6,329 nt of DNA from positions 1 through 6,329 of the forward strand of contig JAEZMI010000215.1 of assembly GCA_023414975.1 (NCBI GenBank). Reading direction: 5' to 3'. The translations under genes and the position numbers were made by a program. This stretch comes from Pseudomonadota bacterium. Lineage in GTDB: Bacteria; Pseudomonadota; Alphaproteobacteria; Rhizobiales; Xanthobacteraceae. Within the stretch, counting starts at the first letter, position 1, and each line of letters starts with the position of its first letter. This document shows, piece by piece, positions 1 to 4,610 of this stretch. The notes under the pieces are model-generated. The model saw nothing but the letters and a program-made list of their open reading frames with translations, did no database searches and was not told where the DNA came from.

Positions 1-1
1 G

Positions 2-409
2 CCTTTGGCCGGCTCGGCCGAGCCCGCAACCCCGGCCGAGGGCGCCGCGCCCGCGCCGGAGACCGCCGCCGCGCCCGAACCGCCGGCCCGCCCGGCGCTG
101 ATGGGTGAAGGCTACACGGTGCGTCTCTTCGCCCCGGTGAAGAACCTGCCGGCCGCGCGGGTCGACGCCATCACCAATATACTCAAGGGCGCGGGGTTCG
201 AGGTGGTGGTGTCCGACACCGGCATCGCCGCGCCGACCTCCAACACGCTGTCCTACCATGCGGCGAGCACGGAGGAGGCGAACAAGCTGGCGAGCCTCAT
301 CCAGTCGAAGCGCCCCGCGCTGGACATCGAGCTGCGCGCCTCGCCCTCCATCCCCGCCGCCGCGCGGCAGGTACTGATCCTGAACCTGACGGAAGACGCG
401 CTGCGCTGA
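2..409 (+). CDS. Hypothetical protein, 3' part only (5' end outside the window)
   Basis: The reading frame is open to the left edge and ends at TGA 407-409. The gene therefore almost certainly starts upstream; the first possible start inside the window is only a TTG at position 5 with no room for a ribosome site. The visible 135 or so residues fall into two parts. The first 30 or so are an Ala/Pro/Glu-rich low-complexity stretch that looks like a linker. A compact segment of about 100 residues follows, beginning near MGEGYTVRLF and ending at LTEDALR. Its alternating hydrophobic pattern (VRLFAPV, a helix-like AITNILKGAGF, EVVVSD, then EEANKLASLI) suggests a small alpha/beta domain after the linker, loosely like LytR-C or SPOR-type cell-envelope domains. 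That resemblance is impression only and I do not assign a family. It converges on rpe with a 22-nt gap and is not part of the cbb operon. Confidence 0.7.
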   Translation, partial: PLAGSAEPATPAEGAAPAPETAAAPEPPARPALMGEGYTVRLFAPVKNLPAARVDAITNILKGAGFEVVVSDTGIAAPTSNTLSYHAASTEEANKLASLIQSKRPALDIELRASPSIPAAARQVLILNLTEDALR

Positions 410-431
410 CCCTTGCGGATTCCATTGCGTG

Positions 432-1103
432 TCACGCCGCCGCGCGCCCCTGCGCGCAGGCGCCGCGTATGGCCTGGATATTGGCGCCGTAGCCCTCGAT
501 CCCGCCCTTGAACACGGCGGAGCCGGCGACCAGCACATTCGCGCCCACCGCCACGCATTGCGCGCCGGTCTGCGGGTTCACCCCGCCATCGATCTCCAGA
601 TGGATCGGCCGCTCGCCGATCATCGCCCGGAGCCGCGCCACCTTGGGCAGCACGTCGGGAATGAAGCTCTGCCCGCCAAAGCCCGGATTGACGGTCATGG
701 CGCAGATCAGGTCGCATTTGTCGAGGACATAGGTGAGCGCGCTCTCCGGCGTTGCCGGGTTCAGCGCCACCCCCGCCTTCTTGCCGAGCGCGCGGATGAG
801 CTGGAGGCAGCGGTCGAGATGGCGCGTCGCCTCCGCCTGCACGGTGATGACATCGGCGCCGGCCTTGGCGAAGGCCTCGATGTAGGGCTCCACCGGCTCG
901 ATCATCAGATGCACGTCGAACGGCTTGTCGGTGTAGGGGCGGATCGCCTTGATGATGTCCGGTCCGAAGGTCAGGTTGGGCACGAAATGCCCGTCCATCA
1001 CGTCGAGATGGATCCAGTCGGCGCCGGCGCCCGCCACATCGCGCACCTCCTCGCCGAGGCGGGCGAAGTCCGAAGCCAGCATGGAGGGCGCGATGAGGGC
1101 CAT
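432..1103 (-). CDS. rpe: Ribulose-phosphate 3-epimerase (CbbE/Rpe)
   Basis: This 223-residue protein interconverts ribulose 5-phosphate and xylulose 5-phosphate in the cytosol, feeding the Calvin cycle and the pentose phosphate pathway. The length is normal for the family (about 220-230). It is a TIM barrel with the expected motifs: IAPSMLASDF at 4-13, HLDVMDGHFVPN at 32-43 with catalytic Asp35, DVHLMI at 63-68, the VNPGFGGQSF signature at 138-147, EIDGGV at 170-175 with catalytic Asp172, and the phosphate-binding AGSAVF at 193-198. His33 and His65 complete the expected metal site. The frame stays open 60 codons upstream, but that part translates a palindromic repeat. The ATG at 1103 is chosen because AAGGAG lies 7 nt before it and the family motif starts there. 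It is the last cbb gene, separated from cbbX by a 198-nt repeat-filled spacer. No interrupted motif is seen. Confidence 0.96.
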   Translation of the reverse strand: MALIAPSMLASDFARLGEEVRDVAGAGADWIHLDVMDGHFVPNLTFGPDIIKAIRPYTDKPFDVHLMIEPVEPYIEAFAKAGADVITVQAEATRHLDRCLQLIRALGKKAGVALNPATPESALTYVLDKCDLICAMTVNPGFGGQSFIPDVLPKVARLRAMIGERPIHLEIDGGVNPQTGAQCVAVGANVLVAGSAVFKGGIEGYGANIQAIRGACAQGRAAA

Positions 1104-1110
1104 GGGAGGT

Positions 1111-1116
1111 CTCCTT
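1111..1116 (-). promoter_or_regulatory. Ribosome binding site of rpe
   Basis: On the minus strand AAGGAG precedes the ATG at 1103 with 7 nt between them. It fixes the rpe start and argues against the longer open frame that begins inside the repeat at 1283. Confidence 0.75.
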
Positions 1117-1153
1117 GAAAGGTCGGTGTGTCCGGGCAGGCCACGTGGCGCGC

Positions 1154-1287
1154 CGTCATCCCCGGGCTTGGCCCGGGGATCCACGACTTTTATGTGCGCC
1201 CGGCCAAGACGTAACCGGGCAAAGACGTAGCGGGCAAAGACGTAGCGGGCAAAGACGTGGATGGCCGGGCCAAGCCCGGCCATGACG
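1154..1287. repeat. Head-to-head pair of REP-like palindromes in the cbbX-rpe spacer
   Basis: Two 32-nt palindromic units, 1154-1185 and 1256-1287, lie in opposite orientation. The left unit folds as ATCCCCGGGC / TTG loop / GCCCGGGGAT (perfect 10-bp stem, 1158-1180). The right one folds as ATGGCCGGGC / CAA loop / GCCCGGCCAT (perfect 10-bp stem, 1261-1283). Read in the same orientation they match at 28 of 32 positions. The four differences are two on each arm and compensate, so both stems remain perfect. CGTCAT ends face outward and ATCCACG ends face inward. The two units could also pair with each other. The pair starts 14 nt after the cbbX stop codon, so in the mRNA it forms a structured 3' end for cbbX or a barrier before rpe. 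Palindromes of this look, giving spurious peptides beginning MAGLGPAIHV, are familiar in Hyphomicrobiales genomes; family membership is inference. Confidence 0.85.
1217..1261. repeat. 15-bp tandem repeat, three copies
   Basis: The unit GGGCAAAGACGTAGC occurs at 1217-1231 and 1232-1246 without change. It occurs a third time at 1247-1261 with the last bases altered where it runs into the right palindrome. A more diverged partial copy with one base missing precedes it at about 1202-1216. The array fills most of the space between the two palindromes. Read on the minus strand the unit includes CGTCTTTGCCCG, which is the sequence directly following the inner end of the right palindrome, so the array may have grown by duplication of that end. 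Confidence 0.85.
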
Positions 1288-1301
1288 GTCGCGTCAAGCC
1301 C

Positions 1302-2234
1302 TCACCGCGCCGGCAGCGGCGGGTAGCTGTCGATGCCGCCGGAGAACACCCGGCTCGCGAGGATGTCCTCGGCTTCGATGGTCACGAGGTCGTCCGCCGT
1401 CACCGGCCGCTCGCTGGCGAAAAGCCGGTTGGCCTGGCGCAGGCGCGCGCGGTCCAGCGCGTTGCGGATGGAGCGGCCATTGGCGAAATGCGGCTGCGCC
1501 ATGCGCAGGCCGACATAGTCGTGGAACGCCGCCCCGGCCTCGGGACTGAAGCGGTAGTTCATCTGGCCGAGAATCCGCCCCCCGATCGCCTCCAGCTCGT
1601 CGCCGGAATAATCGGGAAAGTCGATGTGATGGGCGACGCGCGAGCGGAAGCCGGGATTGGCGGTGAAGAACCGCTCCATCCGGTCGGCATAGCCGGCGAG
1701 GATGACCACGAGATCGTCGCGCTGATTCTCCATCACCTGCAAGAGAATCTCGATCGCCTCCTGCCCGTAATCGCGCTCGTTTTCCGGCCGGTAGAGGTAA
1801 TAGGCCTCGTCGATGAACAGCACCCCGCCCATGGCGCGCTTGAGCACTTCCTTGGTCTTGGGCGCCGTATGGCCGATATACTGGCCGACCAGATCGTCGC
1901 GGGTGACGGTGACGAGATGGCCTTTGCGCACATAGCCGAGACGGTGGAGGATTTCCGCCATGCGCAGCGCCACCGTGGTCTTGCCGGTGCCGGGGTTGCC
2001 GGTGAAGCTCATATGCAGGGTCGGGCTCACCGCCTGAAGGCCGAAGCGGGCGCGGGCACGGTCGACCAGCAGCAGTGCGCCGATCTCGCGCAGGCGCTGC
2101 TTCACCGGCACGAGGCCGACGAGATCCCTGTCGAGTTCGTCCAGTACCTCCGCGAGGCCGCTGCTGACGAATTCGGCGCGCAGGTCGATGGCGTCCGGGG
2201 TCGCGACGGACGGGCTGTCGATGATGGCGTCCAT
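1302..2234 (-). CDS. cbbX: CbbX, AAA+ red-type Rubisco activase
   Basis: CbbX is a hexameric cytosolic AAA+ ATPase that remodels red-type Rubisco by pulling on the large-subunit C-terminus to release tightly bound sugar phosphates. In studied homologues it is activated by ribulose 1,5-bisphosphate. The 310-residue protein matches the family length. Visible features are Walker A GNPGTGKT at 79-86, the pore-loop region GQYIGHT at 117-123 with Tyr119, Walker B VLFIDEA at 138-144, the sensor-1 region VVILAGYAD at 176-184, arginine-finger segment NPGFRSR at 193-199, and a C-terminal helical lid with GRSIRNALDRAR around 253-264. All key ATPase residues are present. An ATG 12 nt further upstream (2246) is in frame, but a GGAGG lies 5 nt before the ATG at 2234, so I chose the latter. 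It follows cbbS after a 238-nt spacer with several hairpins, which probably lowers its expression relative to cbbLS. Confidence 0.97.
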   Translation of the reverse strand: MDAIIDSPSVATPDAIDLRAEFVSSGLAEVLDELDRDLVGLVPVKQRLREIGALLLVDRARARFGLQAVSPTLHMSFTGNPGTGKTTVALRMAEILHRLGYVRKGHLVTVTRDDLVGQYIGHTAPKTKEVLKRAMGGVLFIDEAYYLYRPENERDYGQEAIEILLQVMENQRDDLVVILAGYADRMERFFTANPGFRSRVAHHIDFPDYSGDELEAIGGRILGQMNYRFSPEAGAAFHDYVGLRMAQPHFANGRSIRNALDRARLRQANRLFASERPVTADDLVTIEAEDILASRVFSGGIDSYPPLPAR

Positions 2235-2239
2235 AAGGC

Positions 2240-2244
2240 CCTCC
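2240..2244 (-). promoter_or_regulatory. Ribosome binding site of cbbX
   Basis: GGAGG on the minus strand sits 5 nt before the ATG at 2234. The alternative ATG at 2244-2246 overlaps this site, so the shorter 310-residue product is preferred. Confidence 0.65.
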
Positions 2245-2251
2245 ATTCATT

Positions 2252-2290
2252 CGTCATCCGGCAGGCGGCACCGCCGCCATCTGGGATCGC
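2252..2290. repeat. Single degenerate REP-like palindrome upstream of cbbX
   Basis: The segment begins CGTCATCCGG and ends with GGGATCGC, the same ends as the palindromes in the cbbL-cbbS spacer but with one C missing from the outer stem. The outer arms ATCC (2256-2259) and GGAT (2284-2287) still pair, and the core GGCGGC / ACC / GCCGCC (2264-2278) forms a 6-bp hairpin. It lies 17 nt upstream of the cbbX start codon, with its CGTCAT end nearest the gene. Confidence 0.5.
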
Positions 2291-2341
2291 GGAAAAGAGA
2301 AAGGAGGACCGGTTCCGGGCGCGGCATTCCGGAACCGGTCC
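2291..2341 (-). terminator. Intrinsic-terminator-like hairpin between cbbS and cbbX
   Basis: GGACCGGTTCCGG (2306-2318) and CCGGAACCGGTCC (2329-2341) form a perfect 13-bp stem with a 10-nt loop. On the minus strand the stem is followed directly by the pyrimidine tract TCCTTTCTCTTTTCC. There is no T tract on the plus-strand side. The placement fits a partial terminator or attenuator after cbbLS that lets some transcription through to cbbX and rpe. The T tract is interrupted by C, so termination would be incomplete. Confidence 0.6.
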
Positions 2342-2376
2342 GTCGCGGCCGGGGAGGAAACCGAGGCGGCCGCGAC
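2342..2376. repeat. Inverted repeat (10-bp stem) in the cbbS-cbbX spacer
   Basis: GTCGCGGCCG (2342-2351) and CGGCCGCGAC (2367-2376) are perfect inverted repeats around a 15-nt loop. It directly abuts the terminator-like hairpin. No T tract follows on either strand, so it is more likely an mRNA-structure element than an independent terminator. Confidence 0.7.
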
Positions 2377-2379
2377 AGT

Positions 2380-2410
2380 TCCGTCGGGGAGTAGCAGGGA
2401 GACCGACGGA
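2380..2410. repeat. Inverted repeat (8-bp stem) in the cbbS-cbbX spacer
   Basis: TCCGTCGG (2380-2387) and CCGACGGA (2403-2410) pair perfectly around a 15-nt purine-rich loop. This is the weakest of the hairpins in this spacer. Confidence 0.6.
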
Positions 2411-2417
2411 GAGGGGA

Positions 2418-2463
2418 CGAGGGCGGCGGGAGGACTCTCGGGCAGGAGAGACCGCCGCCCTCG
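2418..2463. repeat. Nested inverted repeat (12-bp stem) just after the cbbS stop codon
   Basis: CGAGGGCGGCGG (2418-2429) and CCGCCGCCCTCG (2452-2463) form a perfect 12-bp stem. The 22-nt loop holds a smaller CTCTC/GAGAG stem (2435-2439 with 2446-2450). On the minus strand it begins 9 nt after the cbbS TGA. A GC-rich hairpin this close to the stop codon would be expected to protect the cbbLS message from 3' exonucleases. The following minus-strand sequence is C-rich and lacks a T run, so a terminator role is less likely. Confidence 0.7.
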
Positions 2464-2472
2464 CGAAAGGCG

Positions 2473-2892
2473 TCAGTAGCGCGCGCCCTCCGGGCGGTTC
2501 GCCGCATAGGCGCGCGTGGTGTAGCGGATGGCGCGGCCGTCGACCTCCTGGCGCTCCAGCGTGAAGCCGGGCTCCCCTTCGGGACGGTCGGTGATGAAGG
2601 AGAGGCGCAGCGATTCCCACGTATGGGTGGCATCGAAGGCGCTGATGCGGATGTAGTGCCGCCCTTTATAGGCCTTGCGGCACTCGTTCAGCTCGAACAG
2701 CACGCCGGCGGCGTCCTTCACGTCGAACATGGGCATGCCCCACATCTCCCAATAGGTGTTGCGGGGATGCGGGTCGTCGGTGAACTCGATGTTCACCGCC
2801 CAGCCCTGGTCGATGCAGTACTGGATCTGGCTGGCGATCTGCGCGTCGGTCAGATCGGGCAGGAAGGAGAAGGCTCCCTGGGTCAGGCGCAT
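2473..2892 (-). CDS. cbbS: Ribulose bisphosphate carboxylase small subunit (red-type, form IC)
   Basis: The small subunit caps the octameric core of form I Rubisco (L8S8). The 139-residue protein opens with MRLTQGAFSFLPDLTDAQI, typical of alphaproteobacterial form IC small subunits. It carries the conserved NTYWEMWGMPMFD stretch at 45-57 and GRHYIRISAFD at 77-87. From about residue 108 it has the C-terminal extension found in red-type small subunits (FTLERQEVDGR, then the end NRPEGARY), which fits with the presence of cbbX. The ATG at 2892 gives the expected N-terminus. The ribosome site is weak: only GAGAGCGAGA is seen upstream and no clear AGGAGG, so coupling with cbbL translation or local structure may matter. 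It is separated from cbbL by a 144-nt spacer filled by a palindrome pair, and from cbbX by 238 nt of hairpins. Confidence 0.97.
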   Translation of the reverse strand: MRLTQGAFSFLPDLTDAQIASQIQYCIDQGWAVNIEFTDDPHPRNTYWEMWGMPMFDVKDAAGVLFELNECRKAYKGRHYIRISAFDATHTWESLRLSFITDRPEGEPGFTLERQEVDGRAIRYTTRAYAANRPEGARY

Positions 2893-2908
2893 GGTGGTGT
2901 CTCGCTCT

Positions 2909-3013
2909 CGTCATCCCGGACGGCCGCAGGCCGAGCCGGGATCGGGTCCAGAAGGAGGGCGCCCCTGTCGGCTTGCGATCCCGGATCACGCCGCCGGCGT
3001 GTCCGGGATGACG
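2909..3013. repeat. Head-to-head pair of REP-like palindromes between cbbL and cbbS
   Basis: The left unit (about 2909-2946) starts CGTCATCCCGGAC. Its outer stem is ATCCCGG (2913-2919) with CCGGGAT (2936-2942) and its inner stem is CGGCC (2921-2925) with GGCCG (2929-2933). The right unit (about 2976-3013) is inverted. ATCCCGGA (2978-2985) pairs with TCCGGGAT (3002-3009) and CACGCC (2987-2992) with GGCGTG (2996-3001), giving 14 bp with one bulged T and a GCC loop. Both share the ends CGTCATCCCGGAC and CCGGGATCG but differ in the core. The CGTCAT ends face outward, 23 nt from the cbbL stop and 16 nt from the cbbS start. A strongly folding element inside the cbbLS message is likely to influence mRNA stability or the ratio of the two subunits. 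Confidence 0.8.
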
Positions 3014-3036
3014 CCCTGATGATTTCAGCCTTCAGT

Positions 3037-4506
3037 TCACTCCGCGGCGGTCGCCTGCGGCACGAAGTCGGGCGTGTCGGTGGACGAATAGTTGAAGGTC
3101 ACGTCCTTCCACGTATCCAGCGCCTGCTTCAGCGGCAGGCAGTGCCTGGCCGCCGCCTTCAGGATGTCCGGACCCTCGTTCACGATGTCGCGGCCTTCAT
3201 TGCGGGCGAAGATCATCGCTTCCAGCGCCACGCGGTTGGCGGTCGCGCCGGCCTGGATGCCCATGGGGTGGCCGATCGTGCCGCCGCCGAACTGCAGCAC
3301 CACGTCCTCGCCCAGCAGGTCGATGAGCTGGTGCATCTGGCCGGCATGGATGCCGCCGGAGGCGACGGGCATCAGCTTGCGGGTCGAGGCCCAGGGCTGG
3401 TCGAAGAAGATGCCGTGGGCGAGGTTCTGCGGCACGAAGTCCTCGCGGCAGAGGTCGTAATAGCCCTTGGTGGTATGGGGGTCGCCCTCCAGCTTGCCCA
3501 CCACCGTGCCGGCGTGGATGTGGTCGACGCCGGCGAGGCGCATCCACTTGGTGATGACGCGGAACGACACGCCATGCGACTTCTGCCGCGTATAGGTCGA
3601 GTGGCCGGCGCGGTGCAGATGCAGGATCATGTCGTTGCGGCGCGCCCATTTGGCCATGGACTGGATCGCCGTGTAGCCGATGATCAGGTCGATCATGATG
3701 ATCGAGGAACCGAGCTGCTTGGCGAACTCGGCGCGCTCATACATGTCTTCCATGGTGGCGGCGGTGACGTTGAGATAGGTGCCCTTCACCTCGCCGGTCG
3801 AGGCCTGCGCCTTGTTCACCGCTTCCATGCAGTAGAGGAAGCGGTCGCGCCAATGCATGAAGGGCTGCGAGTTGATGTTCTCGTCGTCCTTGGTGAAGTC
3901 GAGCCCGCCCTTCAGCGCCTCATAGACCACGCGCCCGTAATTGCGGCCGGAGAGGCCGAGCTTGGGCTTCACCGTGGCGCCGAGCAGCGGGCGGCCGAAC
4001 TTGTCGAGCCGCTCGCGCTCCACGACGATGCCGGTGGCGGGGCCGTCGAAGGTCTTGATGTAGGCGACCGGCATCCGCATGTCCTCAAGGCGCAGCGCCT
4101 TGAGCGGCTTGAAACCGAACACGTTGCCGATAATCGAGGCCGAAAGGTTGGCGATGGAGCCGGGCTCGAACAGGTCGAGATCGTAGGCGATATAGGCGAA
4201 CCAGGAGCCCGGCGTGTTCGGCACGGGATCGACGCGGTAGCACTTCGCCCGGTATTTGTCGCAGGCGGTCAGCCGGTCGGTCCACACCACCGTCCAAGTG
4301 GCGGTGGAGCTTTCGCCGGCGACGGCGGCGGAGGCCTCGATGGGGTCGACGCCGTCCTGCGGGGTCACGCGGAACAGGGCGATGACGTCCGTGTCCTTCG
4401 GCTCGTAATCGGGCTGCCAGTAGCCCATCTTGCGGTATTCCATCACGCCCGCGCTGTAGCGGTCGCGCGTCTTTTCGCCCGTGGTCGTCCTGTCGATGGC
4501 GTTCAT
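3037..4506 (-). CDS. cbbL: Ribulose bisphosphate carboxylase large subunit (form IC)
   Basis: This is the catalytic subunit of form I Rubisco, which carboxylates (and oxygenates) ribulose 1,5-bisphosphate. The 489-residue length fits form IC/ID proteins. All active-site elements are visible: Glu65 in AGESSTATW, Asn128 in IIGNVFGFK, Lys180 and Lys182 in TVKPKLGLS, and the Rubisco signature GLDFTKDDE at 201-209 with the carbamylated Lys206 and metal ligands Asp208 and Glu209. Further on are His298/Arg299 in HLHRAGH, His331 and loop-6 Lys338 in HIHAGTVVGKLEG, Ser383 in VASGGIHAGQ, and the phosphate-binding GGGTIGHP at 407-414. The C-terminal tail after NYSSTDTPDF is the part that CbbX engages in characterised red-type systems. 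The frame stays open 118 codons upstream through the aldolase gene, but AGGAG 6 nt before the ATG at 4506 and the family N-terminus support this start. No deviation at a catalytic position is seen. Confidence 0.98.
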   Translation of the reverse strand: MNAIDRTTTGEKTRDRYSAGVMEYRKMGYWQPDYEPKDTDVIALFRVTPQDGVDPIEASAAVAGESSTATWTVVWTDRLTACDKYRAKCYRVDPVPNTPGSWFAYIAYDLDLFEPGSIANLSASIIGNVFGFKPLKALRLEDMRMPVAYIKTFDGPATGIVVERERLDKFGRPLLGATVKPKLGLSGRNYGRVVYEALKGGLDFTKDDENINSQPFMHWRDRFLYCMEAVNKAQASTGEVKGTYLNVTAATMEDMYERAEFAKQLGSSIIMIDLIIGYTAIQSMAKWARRNDMILHLHRAGHSTYTRQKSHGVSFRVITKWMRLAGVDHIHAGTVVGKLEGDPHTTKGYYDLCREDFVPQNLAHGIFFDQPWASTRKLMPVASGGIHAGQMHQLIDLLGEDVVLQFGGGTIGHPMGIQAGATANRVALEAMIFARNEGRDIVNEGPDILKAAARHCLPLKQALDTWKDVTFNYSSTDTPDFVPQATAAE

Positions 4507-4610
4507 CGCTCGCTCCTGTGGCGTTGCCGGGGGCCGCGCCGCGCGTCCGGCGCGCGCCGGTCGGGTTACCTCTGGGTTGTTTCGTGCTCCCGCGACCCGC
4601 GCGGGCTGGT
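4507..4610 (-). promoter_or_regulatory. Aldolase-cbbL spacer with GC palindromes and the cbbL ribosome site
   Basis: The 104-nt gap holds AGGAG (complement of 4513-4517), 6 nt from the cbbL ATG. It also holds a 14-bp self-complementary sequence CCGGCGCGCGCCGG at 4547-4560, and a small hairpin CCCGCG/CGCGGG at 4589-4605 starting 5 nt downstream of the aldolase stop. No convincing sigma-70 promoter or CbbR (TNA-N7-TNA) site can be made out, so read-through from upstream is the simplest assumption; a weak internal promoter cannot be excluded. Confidence 0.45.

Noticed and set aside
429..1118. Plus-strand open frame of 229 codons opposite rpe
   Set aside because: It is antisense to a gene with all catalytic motifs intact, and has no family features of its own.
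1217..1261. The 15-bp direct repeats as a CRISPR array
   Set aside because: Repeats are contiguous with no spacers, the unit is too short, and there are no cas genes.
1104..1283. 60-codon N-terminal extension of rpe starting MAGLGPAIHV
   Set aside because: It translates the palindrome and the 15-bp repeat. The strong ribosome site and the family N-terminus both point to the ATG at 1103.
1257..2564. Long plus-strand open frame (435 codons) opposite cbbX
   Set aside because: It is antisense to cbbX and runs through the hairpin-filled spacer. It has no recognisable motif, and long antisense frames are common at this GC content.
4507..4610. CbbR binding site upstream of cbbL
   Set aside because: No spaced TNA-N7-TNA pair in a believable promoter context. 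The operon promoter is more likely upstream of the genes beyond the right edge.
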